Of a DNA stretch of 64,000 bases, positions 41,604-49,913 are shown one piece after another. The position numbers and the translations under genes were made by a program. Location: NCBI GenBank assembly GCA_019347945.1, contig JAHWKK010000001.1, positions 131,299-195,298 of the forward strand, read 5' to 3'. Each line of letters opens with the position of its first letter. The first letter of the stretch is position 1. The notes under the pieces are model-generated. The model was not told the origin of the DNA and made no database searches. It was given only the letters and a program-made list of their open reading frames with translations. This stretch comes from Acidobacteriota bacterium (GTDB lineage Bacteria > Acidobacteriota > Thermoanaerobaculia > Gp7-AA8 > JAHWKK01).

Positions 41604-42493
41604 CGGCCGGCCGGCGTTATCTCGTGACTGGCGCTGGTGGAATGGTCGGGAGCGCGCTCTGTGAGGCGCTTCGCGGTAACGGAGTCGATCTGATCGCCGT
41701 CGGACACTCCGAGCTCGACGTGGCAAACAGAGAGGATGTCGTCGATCTGCTCGGAATGGTGCGCCCAGACGTTGTGATCAACTGTGCCGCATACACCAAC
41801 GTCGATGGATGCGAGGACAACCGGGAGCTCGCCATGAGTGTCAATGCGGATGCGGTCCGAACTCTGGCCGAGGAGACGAGCCGGTGGAACGGTCTGCTCG
41901 TCCAGCTCTCGACAGACTTCGTTTTCGACGGCCGCTCCGGGGCACCTTACGAGTTCACCGATACGCCGTCTCCGCTGTCGGTCTACGGGGAGTCGAAGCT
42001 GAAGGGGGAGCGAGCTGCGGCCGAGGCGGACCGGCATCTCATCCTACGGACCTCCTGGGTCTTCGGCAGAGGAGGACGAAATTTCGTCGAAGCGATCATC
42101 GGGCAGCTCGAGTCGGGAAAAGACGAGCTTCGCGTCGTCGATGATCAGCGAGGGCGGCCGACCTGGGTGCCTCATCTGGTCGAAGCGACCACAGCACTGA
42201 TCGAGGCGACGCTCGGGGATCCGTCAATTTCCGGCACCTTTCACTACGCGGATGCTCCGGCGTGCTCGTGGTACGAGTTTGCCGAGGCGATCGTGAGCGA
42301 GCTCGAAGCAAGAGGCGAGCTGGAGAGAGAGATCGATCTCTTACCCGTGAGCAGTCAGGCCTTCCCGAGGCCCGCCCGGCGCCCGAAGTCCTCGGTTTTG
42401 TCGACCGCGAGATGGGAAGAGATCACTGGTCGAGCTCCCGAGTCGTGGCGCGTCGGGCTCGCGAATTATCTCGAACAGAGAAAGACGCCCTGA
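41600..42493 (+). CDS. dTDP-4-dehydrorhamnose reductase family (RmlD)
   Basis: The 297-residue SDR has G-A-G-G-M-V-G-S-A-L near the N-terminus, 'VINCAAYTNVDGCEDN', 'LVQLSTDFVFDG' and catalytic Y-G-E-S-K-L-K-G-E (Y-x-x-x-K). This is the classic RmlD layout for the last step of dTDP-L-rhamnose synthesis. The other rml genes (A, B, C) are not here, and paralogous reductases share the fold, so the substrate is likely but not certain. The start is GTG, overlapping the DUF4388 stop. Confidence 0.88.
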   Translation: MTAGRRYLVTGAGGMVGSALCEALRGNGVDLIAVGHSELDVANREDVVDLLGMVRPDVVINCAAYTNVDGCEDNRELAMSVNADAVRTLAEETSRWNGLLVQLSTDFVFDGRSGAPYEFTDTPSPLSVYGESKLKGERAAAEADRHLILRTSWVFGRGGRNFVEAIIGQLESGKDELRVVDDQRGRPTWVPHLVEATTALIEATLGDPSISGTFHYADAPACSWYEFAEAIVSELEARGELEREIDLLPVSSQAFPRPARRPKSSVLSTARWEEITGRAPESWRVGLANYLEQRKTP

Positions 42494-42499
42494 AACAAA

Positions 42500-42522
42500 A
42501 GGAGAGGCGAAAAAGCCTCTCC
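42500..42522 (-). terminator. Rho-independent terminator of the Hsp20 gene
   Basis: An 8-bp stem (GGAGAGGC/GCCTCTCC) with six-base loop, followed on the minus strand by TTTTGTTT. It lies just past the Hsp20 stop and also just past the stop of the opposing rmlD gene. Confidence 0.88.
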
Positions 42523-42547
42523 CCAGTTCAAAACCGCCGATCTCGAA

Positions 42548-42994
42548 TCAGTTCTCGACGGTCTTGCCGATTTCGATCTTCCGAGGTTTCGCTTCTTCCT
42601 TCTTCGGAAGAGCGACCTCGAGAACGCCGTCCTCGTAGGACGCCGAGATCCTCTCGGAGTCGACGGACCGCGGAAGAGTGAACGAGCGGACGAAGCGTCC
42701 ATACGAGCGCTCGACCCGGTGATAGTTGCGCTCTTTGGTCTCGTCCTCGAACTCGCGCGTCCCCTCGAGAGTGAGAACGCCGTTCTCGAACGAGATGTTG
42801 ATGTCCTCTTTCCGGATCCCGGGCAGCTCGGCCCGGACGACGATGGTGTCGTTCTCCTCCATGATATCTACGGCCGGGGCCCAGCCGTTCTGGGGGACCG
42901 AGTCGTCGTCGAAGCGGCCTGCGGTCTCGAACAGCCGGCTGAGATCGCGCTGGATCTGGTTGAAAGGAAATGATCTTCGTACCTGAATCGCCAT
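42548..42994 (-). CDS. Hsp20/alpha-crystallin small heat-shock protein
   Basis: The 148-residue holdase binds unfolding proteins. The alpha-crystallin domain spans about 38-145 with 'APAVDIMEENDTIVVRAELPGIRKEDINISFENGVLTLEG' elements and the A-x-x-x-n-G-v-L motif 'ASYEDGVLEVALPK'. The C-terminal I-E-I is close to the I-x-I anchoring motif. AAGGAGG lies five bases before ATG 42994 and only two before ATG 42997, so the second is preferred. Its upstream gap is AT-rich; I see no complete CIRCE element. Confidence 0.95.
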   Translation of the reverse strand: MAIQVRRSFPFNQIQRDLSRLFETAGRFDDDSVPQNGWAPAVDIMEENDTIVVRAELPGIRKEDINISFENGVLTLEGTREFEDETKERNYHRVERSYGRFVRSFTLPRSVDSERISASYEDGVLEVALPKKEEAKPRKIEIGKTVEN

Positions 42995-43088
42995 CATAGC
43001 CTCCTTTTTGGTCGATAGATTTTAGTGCTACTCATATATATTTATCGCTCTCGGGAGGAGAATTATTCCAGAATATGATGGTAAGACG

Positions 43089-43775
43089 CTAAGGTTTTGT
43101 ACCCGAGGGGGTTCGATTGGCCGGCCGGCGATGGTACTCGAGGAGGAAGCCGTTGAAGGGCGTACGACCCCAGAGCGGCTCCAGGTACCGGTCGAACCGC
43201 TCGGCGGGGAAGCAGGCATCGATCGTCTCGAGCGTCGGGACGTTGATCGTGCTCATAAGGTTCCATCCGGTGGTCCGGGCGAAGACCTCTCCGAGCCAGG
43301 TCACGCGGGAGCGCCAGCCGCGGTCGGCGAGGGTCTGTCTGAGAATGACTCGGGACCCTTCGGTCAGCCGCTCGCCGATCGAGCTCAGCAGGCTCTGCTG
43401 GAGATCATCGTCGAGGTAGTGGATGACGTCGATCAGCGCGACATGGCCGGGGATCTGGTCGAGCTCGGTGAGAAAGCGCGATTCGAAGGTCAGACCGGTG
43501 TAATTGGCCTCGGCCACCCGACGAGCAGCATCGATCTTGTCGCCGTCTCGATCGAGACCTGTGATCGGCGAATCGATGCCCGACTCCCGCAGGTAGAACT
43601 CGAGTACTCCGAGGCCACAACCGAGATCGAGCAGGGGCCGGTCCATCTGCTCGAGTCTTTGTGCGACTGCGGCATAGACGGGGTCGATGCGGATCTTCCA
43701 GTACACGTAGTTCGAGAGCCAGCGACCCTCGTAAAGGGCGGAGATTTTCGAGGCCATCGAGCGGGCGTGCGTCAA
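43089..43775 (-). CDS. SAM-dependent methyltransferase, last gene of NFGA/DUF1704/ATP-grasp operon
   Basis: The 228-residue class I methyltransferase has motif I L-L-D-L-G-C-G-L-G-V-L-E, motif II 'ITGLDRDGDKIDAAR' and motif IV-like 'ALIDVIHYLDDD'. The C-terminal part with 'WGRTPFNGFLLEYHRR' is not assigned. It starts 46 nt after the ATP-grasp gene on the same strand, with no terminator between, so it probably belongs to the operon and may methylate its product. Family members act on very diverse small molecules. Confidence 0.8.
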   Translation of the reverse strand: MTHARSMASKISALYEGRWLSNYVYWKIRIDPVYAAVAQRLEQMDRPLLDLGCGLGVLEFYLRESGIDSPITGLDRDGDKIDAARRVAEANYTGLTFESRFLTELDQIPGHVALIDVIHYLDDDLQQSLLSSIGERLTEGSRVILRQTLADRGWRSRVTWLGEVFARTTGWNLMSTINVPTLETIDACFPAERFDRYLEPLWGRTPFNGFLLEYHRRPANRTPSGTKP

Positions 43776-43821
43776 ATCTCTCAGATCATCCTCTGACCGG
43801 GGCTGAAAAATCCATCATCAA

Positions 43822-44874
43822 TCAGACCGTTGCCAGGGCTTTGTTATTGATGTTGCGCCCATACCGGCGCTTGTGCTCCAGCTTCCGCTCGAGCGAAGTG
43901 ATGACCGGCTCGCAGAAGTCCACTCCGAAAAGAACCTCGGCGCTGCCGAGTCCCCCGGGGCTGAAGACGTTCACCTCCATCAGCTTGTCGCCCACCATGT
44001 CGAGACCGACGAACCAGAGTCCGTCGTGAATCAGCTTCGGTCGGACTGCATCGACCAGCGCGAGCATTTCATCGGTGACCTCGACTTTGGCCACGCTTCC
44101 CCCCGCCGTAATGTTGCTTCTAATGTCTCCGCTCTTGTTGACTCGCCTGAAAGCAGCGTACTCACCGCTCTTTGACAGCAGCGGCTGGCCGTTCATGACG
44201 AAGAGTCTGACGTCTCCCTTTCTCGCCTCGGCGAGGTACTCCTGGACCACGACGTAGCCATCACGGCTGATCGCCTCGATCATCTGGTTCAGATTCGACG
44301 GATCATCGTCGCGAACCAGGAACACGCCAGTTCCGCCGGAACCCTGAAGCGGCTTAATCACCGCATCCCCGTCGAGCGCGCGGATGAAACTCTTGATTCC
44401 CTTCGGATCTCTCGAGATCAATGTTCGCGGCCGCACCTCCTCCGGGAAGTGCTGGAAGTAGGTTTTGTTGAGCGCGTTCGCGAGTGAGAAGGGGTCGTTG
44501 AGAACGATGACGCCGCGGCGGACCGCGAGTTGTGCGAAGAGAAGGGGGCTCAGCTGGGCCCACGGCCGTTCGACGCTGTCGGCGGCGGGGTCGTTTCTGA
44601 GGAGGACCACATCGAAGTCGTCGAGGCTCACGTCCTCTTCGATGGCCGAGTCTCCTCTGAGAATCTCGAGGTACTTTTCCCCCGAGGTTGCTTTACTTCT
44701 CTTGGGGAGACTGCGTGCTGAAGCGTGAACGATGCCGTCTTCGGACTGAAAGAATGAATCGACTTCGATCGTCCAGACTTCGTGGCCCATCTTACGGGCG
44801 ACGACCGAAAGTCTGGTCGTCGTGTAGACGGCGAGCTCGCTCTCGATCGAGTTGACGACGAGTGCCAGTCTCAT
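43822..44874 (-). CDS. Glutathione-synthetase-like ATP-grasp ligase
   Basis: The 350-residue protein follows the GshB plan: N-terminal Rossmann-like domain (1-120; 'DDFDVVLLRNDPAAD' resembles the region before the hinge), then the ATP-grasp fold. ATP and Mg residues are in 'DGDAVIKPLQGSGGTGVFLV', 'YVVVQEYL', 'DVRLFVMNGQPL' and 'LMEVNVFSPGGLGSAEVLFGVD'. GshB joins gamma-Glu-Cys to glycine, but no gshA is here and the flanking genes are unusual. A different carboxylate-amine ligation is likely. It overlaps the DUF1704 gene by 4 bp (ATGA), so the two are translationally coupled. Confidence 0.85.
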   Translation of the reverse strand: MRLALVVNSIESELAVYTTTRLSVVARKMGHEVWTIEVDSFFQSEDGIVHASARSLPKRSKATSGEKYLEILRGDSAIEEDVSLDDFDVVLLRNDPAADSVERPWAQLSPLLFAQLAVRRGVIVLNDPFSLANALNKTYFQHFPEEVRPRTLISRDPKGIKSFIRALDGDAVIKPLQGSGGTGVFLVRDDDPSNLNQMIEAISRDGYVVVQEYLAEARKGDVRLFVMNGQPLLSKSGEYAAFRRVNKSGDIRSNITAGGSVAKVEVTDEMLALVDAVRPKLIHDGLWFVGLDMVGDKLMEVNVFSPGGLGSAEVLFGVDFCEPVITSLERKLEHKRRYGRNINNKALATV

Positions 44875-46733
44875 GCGGCATTACTCCTGAGATCGAGCAC
44901 GGTACGACCGTGTCGCAACGCTTCGATCTTGGTTTTCGATTCGGGAAAGTCGAGATAGCGGGGACGAAGAGGTGGCGGTACGAGAATCTCCCGGCGCAGC
45001 AGCTCGCGGACGACCGGGATGTGCGATTCGGTGATCTTTCCCATGTAGAGGATCTCCATGTCACCGCCGTCGGCGAGGTAGTCGAGCAGATTGCGCAGTC
45101 CCCGGAGATAGATGGCATCCTTGGTCAGGCCGCCACCGCGCCAGACTCGAACGACGATTCCGAAAGCCTGACGGGGGGTGAAGCGGTGCTGATCGACGAG
45201 CTCATGGAAGGCATCATCGAAGGCGACTTCCTCGGTCCGCCTGCTGACTGCGATCACCCGGCCGGCCAGGAGCCGCAGCCGGGCGTCGCTGAGCTGGCCG
45301 ACGAGATACTCCGCGAGAACGGCGAGGCCCTCCTGAAGCTCGTCGTACCCCGCCAGCCCCGTGTAAAGCTGCTCGAGCCGCTGGCTCTTTCCGTTCAGCC
45401 ACGTGACGATGTGGGTTCCGACCTCGTGATGAAGCAGGGCATCGAGCCGGCTCCGCGGAATGGAGAGCGTCGAGGGGATGCAGAGGGTGCCGTTGGTGAC
45501 CATCAGGCTCGTGATCTCGGGAAGCACTTCGACTCCCGCCTCGACCCCGGGCAACTGATCCCTGTAATGATCGAGCTCCTCGCGGGCCAGTCGCTCGAAA
45601 GCACCCGCGTCGATTCGATCCTCAGTCGGGGTTTTCGACGTCGGAGGATCGACCGTGGAAAGAATCTCGCCGGCCAGCTCCGCGAGCTCCTGCTCGACCG
45701 GACCGTAGAGCTGCAGACTGTTGTAGATGAATCGGTCGGTGTTCCTCTCCTCGAGCATCGTCAGCATGCGGGCGAGCTCGGCGCGCTTTTCACGAAAAAG
45801 ATGGCAGAGTGTCGGATCCTCCACCTCGTCGATCGGAATCCGATAGAGGTCCCCCTTGGCAATTTCGGGATCGATGGTGAGCCGGCGGTATTCGAAGCGC
45901 GGCTCTCCTCGAAACCCGCTCTCCTGAAACTCTCTCCATGCCTGCTGCTGGTTGACGGGAGTCACGTCGAGAAGAAACCCGAAGCTGTCGGCGATGCGCG
46001 TGAGCTCACGATCGACGACCCAGTCGGAATCGATGACCTCATGCCTTCCGAGCGATTCGAAGTGCGCAGGCTGACAGTGGGTATTGCTGCGACAGAATGA
46101 AAATGCGGTTCTCTGAAGCGCGCGTGAAAGTTGCCGGCGGAGCTCCTGGAGTACGATCGGAAATGGCTGTCCCGTGGCGGGATTCACGTGGACCGGAGTG
46201 ATCTCGAGTGCGATATGGATCGAGCTCGGCATCGTTTCGAGCGGTGGCGGCTCGGTGTCGATGATCTCGATGACCGCGTTTTCGTCGAAAAGCCGGATCG
46301 GTTCCAGGCTCTCGGCGAGAACCCTCGCGATCGGTTGTGGGGCTTCGCCGGCACATATCCGAAACGATGGCCGTGGGACTGACCGCCCCTCGGTCTTCGG
46401 AACGTCGCGGAGCACGCCGTTCACAATTTCGATGATCAGTAGTGGGTCGGGCAGGATTGCCGACTCGATGGTCCCGATGAGAGATTCGGCGACCGAGCCC
46501 TCTGCCGGCGCCACCAGGCACGAAGACTCGGTGAGTACGAAAAGCTCGCTCTCCCAGCTCCTCTGGTCCTCGGGAGGTCGGTAGAAAAAGAGAAACGGCA
46601 GCTGCCGCTCGAAATAGAGCCAGCCCCATTCGGGAAGACCGAGTCTGACCGTCCGGCCGTCCCGAATCGAATTCGTGACTTCGTTGAGCTCTTCGGCCGA
46701 GACCGATTCGAGCTGGCGTTCGGCAACGATCAT
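44871..46733 (-). CDS. DUF1704 (MATCAP/QEGLA-type) metallopeptidase
   Basis: The 620-residue protein has a divergent N-terminal domain (about 1-230) and a DUF1704 peptidase domain (about 240-600). The zinc motif is H436-E437-V-G-T-H441 (H-E-x-x-x-H), and Q467-E-G-L-A gives the 'QEGLA' name. Human MATCAP proteins of this family remove the C-terminal tyrosine of alpha-tubulin; bacterial members are annotated as flavohemoglobin-modulating proteins without known substrate. It overlaps both neighbours by 4 bp: the N-formylglutamate amidohydrolase-like gene before it and the ATP-grasp gene after it. It probably trims the C-terminal residue of a peptide or conjugate. It is cytosolic (no signal). Confidence 0.88.
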   Translation of the reverse strand: MIVAERQLESVSAEELNEVTNSIRDGRTVRLGLPEWGWLYFERQLPFLFFYRPPEDQRSWESELFVLTESSCLVAPAEGSVAESLIGTIESAILPDPLLIIEIVNGVLRDVPKTEGRSVPRPSFRICAGEAPQPIARVLAESLEPIRLFDENAVIEIIDTEPPPLETMPSSIHIALEITPVHVNPATGQPFPIVLQELRRQLSRALQRTAFSFCRSNTHCQPAHFESLGRHEVIDSDWVVDRELTRIADSFGFLLDVTPVNQQQAWREFQESGFRGEPRFEYRRLTIDPEIAKGDLYRIPIDEVEDPTLCHLFREKRAELARMLTMLEERNTDRFIYNSLQLYGPVEQELAELAGEILSTVDPPTSKTPTEDRIDAGAFERLAREELDHYRDQLPGVEAGVEVLPEITSLMVTNGTLCIPSTLSIPRSRLDALLHHEVGTHIVTWLNGKSQRLEQLYTGLAGYDELQEGLAVLAEYLVGQLSDARLRLLAGRVIAVSRRTEEVAFDDAFHELVDQHRFTPRQAFGIVVRVWRGGGLTKDAIYLRGLRNLLDYLADGGDMEILYMGKITESHIPVVRELLRREILVPPPLRPRYLDFPESKTKIEALRHGRTVLDLRSNAA

Positions 46734-47503
46734 CGAAGCACCGCTTCCAGAAGTTCGACCAGGCCGCGCGTCATCTCCTCATATGCCTGAATGATTCCCT
46801 GGTCGGGCTCGCCGGTCCACTCGTTCATGAATGTCTTCTTGAGCTCGACGGCGATGGAGCAACCCGAATTCGGAAAAGAGCGATGAATCCAGCGAGGGAG
46901 CTCACCACCCCGGAACCGCACATTCTCCCGGACGTCGAGCTTCCGTCCGGCCCGGTCGAAACGTCGCATTTCCCTCATCACACCGTCGACGATACTGGTC
47001 CAGCGATCCCGTTCCATCGACCCGGTCCCGATGTTGATGTCGGGATTGTCGTTCTGGGCTTCAGGCTGCGCGTCGGGTCCCAGGCGGCGGTAGTTGTAAG
47101 AGTGAATGTCGAGCAAAGCGAACTTTCCGTGCGTCTCGACCTTCGCTTCGAGAATTTCCTCGAGCTCGCGATAGAACTCGTCGTACATCCAAAGGGATCG
47201 GGCGATGACTTCTGTCGATGGTTCGGTCCTCCAGAGATCGAGTCCCCATGCATCATCCGGCTCGCGGTAGACCGCCTTCGCGCGTGGACGGTTCAGGTCG
47301 ACTTCGAATCTGGAGGTTTCCACGATCAGGTGGGTCGGAGCCCGCGCCGCCCAGCGGCCTGTAAAAGGATCCTCTTCACGCAGCCTCGCTCCGTCGTCGA
47401 GCTTTGTCAGTGCGAGAAGCTCATCGCGGATATGGTGGCCGTGATGGATTGCGGTCGCGATGACGGGCCCGTTGCCGATGGTCGTGGTCCAGCCTTCTGA
47501 CAC
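46730..47503 (-). CDS. N-formylglutamate amidohydrolase-like enzyme
   Basis: The 257-residue protein shows 'AIHHGHHIRDELL' (metal-binding histidine region), 'EEDPFTGRWA', the family hallmark 'SRFEVDLNRPR' and 'LLDIHSYNYRRLG'. HutG-type enzymes hydrolyse N-formyl-L-glutamate in histidine breakdown, but no hut genes are near. Here it opens an operon with a DUF1704 peptidase and an ATP-grasp ligase, so deformylation or amide hydrolysis of an unknown substrate is more plausible. The start is GTG 47503; the stop overlaps the next gene (ATGA). Confidence 0.87.
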   Translation of the reverse strand: MSEGWTTTIGNGPVIATAIHHGHHIRDELLALTKLDDGARLREEDPFTGRWAARAPTHLIVETSRFEVDLNRPRAKAVYREPDDAWGLDLWRTEPSTEVIARSLWMYDEFYRELEEILEAKVETHGKFALLDIHSYNYRRLGPDAQPEAQNDNPDINIGTGSMERDRWTSIVDGVMREMRRFDRAGRKLDVRENVRFRGGELPRWIHRSFPNSGCSIAVELKKTFMNEWTGEPDQGIIQAYEEMTRGLVELLEAVLR

Positions 47504-47560
47504 AGGGGTGCCTGTCGCGAGAACTGTGCCGGGCGACGTTTCTGATCCATCGATTCTCGG

Positions 47561-49756
47561 CTAGGGGTGGCGAACGCCGCGACGTCTGGGAGGCGACTGG
47601 GGAGAATCGTCTTCCGCGGGGGCGAATCCGATCAGCGCCCGATGGACGTTCCCCCACGGCTGCTCGGGGCGGCGCGTCGATTGCCAGACTACCCAGGGAG
47701 CGAGTGGATCGATGAACGAGATCCGATCGCAATCGATGTCGAGTCTCTCGAATTCAGCGGGCCCGAGCGGCTGGCCCTCGAGGCCAAGCTCGACGCGGCC
47801 AGCCTCGCACGGAGCTCCGCGGCTCAGCCAGCCGAGGTGCCAGCCGCTGCCGGACGGTTCCACGCTGACCGGCTCCTCGGCCATGAAGGCTGCCGTCACC
47901 ACGCTGCCGCCCACGACCGAGGCGTTCGGGTCGACGACGAGCGAGCGAACGCGAGCACTCGAATCGACCCATGCGATCAATCCCAGATCACCGCGTCGCG
48001 AAAGGACGGGGTTCTCGAGGCCCATCGATGCGTCTGCCAGAAGGCGGCGCCTCGTGATCACCTGAAGAGAGGCGTCGTAGACATCGGCCGTCCTGGCTCC
48101 CTCAGGGTCTCCGGAGATCACGATCAGGCGATCGTCGAAGACCAGGAGGCCCTCGGAATCGCTCGCGCGCTCGGGAGTATTTGCCTGGAATTTGATCGCG
48201 AGCGAGTCATGATCGAGAAGCAGGAGTCTGCCGGTCGGCGAGCCCGCCGTGAACTGGAGCCTCAGCAACAGGCCGGCAGGGCCGGACGCCATCTGGGTCA
48301 GCGAGAGTGGACCGGGAATCTCGAGCGTGGCCTGGCTGACCGGAACGGGAAAGAGGGCGAGCGTGTCCAGACGCCAGATCCGGATCTCGAGCGTACAGCC
48401 GGTCGCGATGCAGCGCTGATTGGCTCCTGCGATGTAGATGTCGGTTCCGTGGCGCGCGAGACGTATCTCGCTGAACGGATTCATGGAGATCACGACGGGA
48501 GCGGGGAGAATGAGACCCTCGTGAGTTGCGAGGTTTGCCCTGATCCGTCCGTCTTCGGTCCAGAGAAGCAGCTTCGTTTCGGCGTCCCATTCCTCGATCC
48601 AGGGAAGCGCAAACGTGTTCGCTGCCCGATTCGAGAGCGTTGCTTCAATTTCGAAGTTTCGGCCGTCGAGCCTGAGAATCTGGATGCCTGTTCTCTCGGT
48701 AGTCGTCAGGGTCCAGACCTTCGAATCGCGGACGAAGATCGCGCCTGACCCGAGACCGAAGAGCGAATGTTCTACTCCCATGACGGTTCCGTCCAACGAC
48801 AGTCGATGGGTCTCCGTAGCGTACGGCGAGGAATCGAATTGCCCGCAGGAGAGAATGGTGGTGCTCGCCATGAGGTCAGCCGAGATGGCGGAGCAACGCT
48901 GCTCGAGTGAGAGCGGGGGGCCGATCAGGTCGGAAGATCCGTCGAATCTGACGACCGCCTGACGGACGCTCTGAGTGTGATCGAACCGGTCCTCCAACAG
49001 CACTGCGAGCACGAGTTTTTCGTCCTTCCACACCATCGAGGTGTCGCGGACTTCCGCGCCTGCGGGAATCGGCATGAGCGTCCGGGAGTCCACGATCTGG
49101 TTTCCGACGATGCGGCTGAGACGGACCTCGGAGTCTGTCTGCATGGCGAGCGCCACGGTGTCTCCGCTCAGTGACGCGGCAGCGAGCAGGCGCGCATTGG
49201 AGGCGACCACGGAGGGGGATCCGATCGGCTGGCCGTCGGGCGTGAGAAAAACTCCTTCGATCCGATTTTGAATCTCCGAGCCGATCTGCTGTCGTCTGGT
49301 CCAGAAAACGCGCCACTGATGGCCCAGTCCGACCGCGTCGATCGAGGTAAGGACCGAATCACCGATCGTCACCTCGCCTGCAGCGATGACCGGGTCCGAA
49401 AAGGGGAGCCCTTCCGAGTCGTAAATCTGTACGCGAACATCCTCGCCACTCCACGCGATCAGAAACGAAGTGCCATTGGATGCGGCCGCTTCGAGCGATC
49501 CGGTTCCGACGTATTCGCGCGCCTGACGCAGCGGGATGCCATTGAACGCGACCGCGCGGCGATAGATGTCGTGGAGATCACCCTCCGGTCCGTCAGCCCA
49601 GACCGCCAGCATACCGTCGGAACCGCCGACGAGGGCCACCGGCCTTCCACCGTCGACGCCGGCACCCATCGGTGAAGGATCGATCAGCGGACCGTAGAGA
49701 GTGAATCCGGCTGCGGTGGTGGCGACCAGGATGAAGATCGTCAGGACACGTTTCAC
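47561..49756 (-). CDS. Secreted beta-propeller-like protein
   Basis: The start is GTG 49756, behind GGAGG, giving 731 residues; the open frame continues upstream but without a signal. A signal peptide (K-R-V-L-T-I-F-I-L-V-A) is followed by long repetitive beta blades: 'GGSDGMLAVWADG', 'ASNGTSFLIAWSGEDV', 'LAAASLSGDTVALAMQ', 'KLLLWTEDGRIRANLA' and 'VLSRRGDLGLIAWVDSSARVRS'. The motif 'xxxxFLIAWxxxDxVRxxxxD' repeats through the chain, typical of exported propellers that bind ligands or pile up at the surface. No enzyme is recognised. Confidence 0.75.
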   Translation of the reverse strand: MKRVLTIFILVATTAAGFTLYGPLIDPSPMGAGVDGGRPVALVGGSDGMLAVWADGPEGDLHDIYRRAVAFNGIPLRQAREYVGTGSLEAAASNGTSFLIAWSGEDVRVQIYDSEGLPFSDPVIAAGEVTIGDSVLTSIDAVGLGHQWRVFWTRRQQIGSEIQNRIEGVFLTPDGQPIGSPSVVASNARLLAAASLSGDTVALAMQTDSEVRLSRIVGNQIVDSRTLMPIPAGAEVRDTSMVWKDEKLVLAVLLEDRFDHTQSVRQAVVRFDGSSDLIGPPLSLEQRCSAISADLMASTTILSCGQFDSSPYATETHRLSLDGTVMGVEHSLFGLGSGAIFVRDSKVWTLTTTERTGIQILRLDGRNFEIEATLSNRAANTFALPWIEEWDAETKLLLWTEDGRIRANLATHEGLILPAPVVISMNPFSEIRLARHGTDIYIAGANQRCIATGCTLEIRIWRLDTLALFPVPVSQATLEIPGPLSLTQMASGPAGLLLRLQFTAGSPTGRLLLLDHDSLAIKFQANTPERASDSEGLLVFDDRLIVISGDPEGARTADVYDASLQVITRRRLLADASMGLENPVLSRRGDLGLIAWVDSSARVRSLVVDPNASVVGGSVVTAAFMAEEPVSVEPSGSGWHLGWLSRGAPCEAGRVELGLEGQPLGPAEFERLDIDCDRISFIDPLAPWVVWQSTRRPEQPWGNVHRALIGFAPAEDDSPQSPPRRRGVRHP

Positions 49757-49913
49757 TGACCTCCACGATACGGCATGCGAACGCGTGCGTCCACAGGTTT
49801 CGGAACCCCAGCCGGAAAGAGAGACGCGCAGTCGGGATGATTGCGGGACCGGGAAGAACCCGACGGCCAGACGGTTTGATAAGGGTCGCGAAGCAACCAC
49901 GAAAGGAGTCGTA

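Noticed and set aside
43021-43080. TTC..GAA...TTC pattern resembling a eukaryotic heat-shock element upstream of Hsp20, and a partial CIRCE-like half site
   Set aside because: Bacteria lack HSF, the spacing is off by one, and only one CIRCE half is present; chance in an AT-rich gap.
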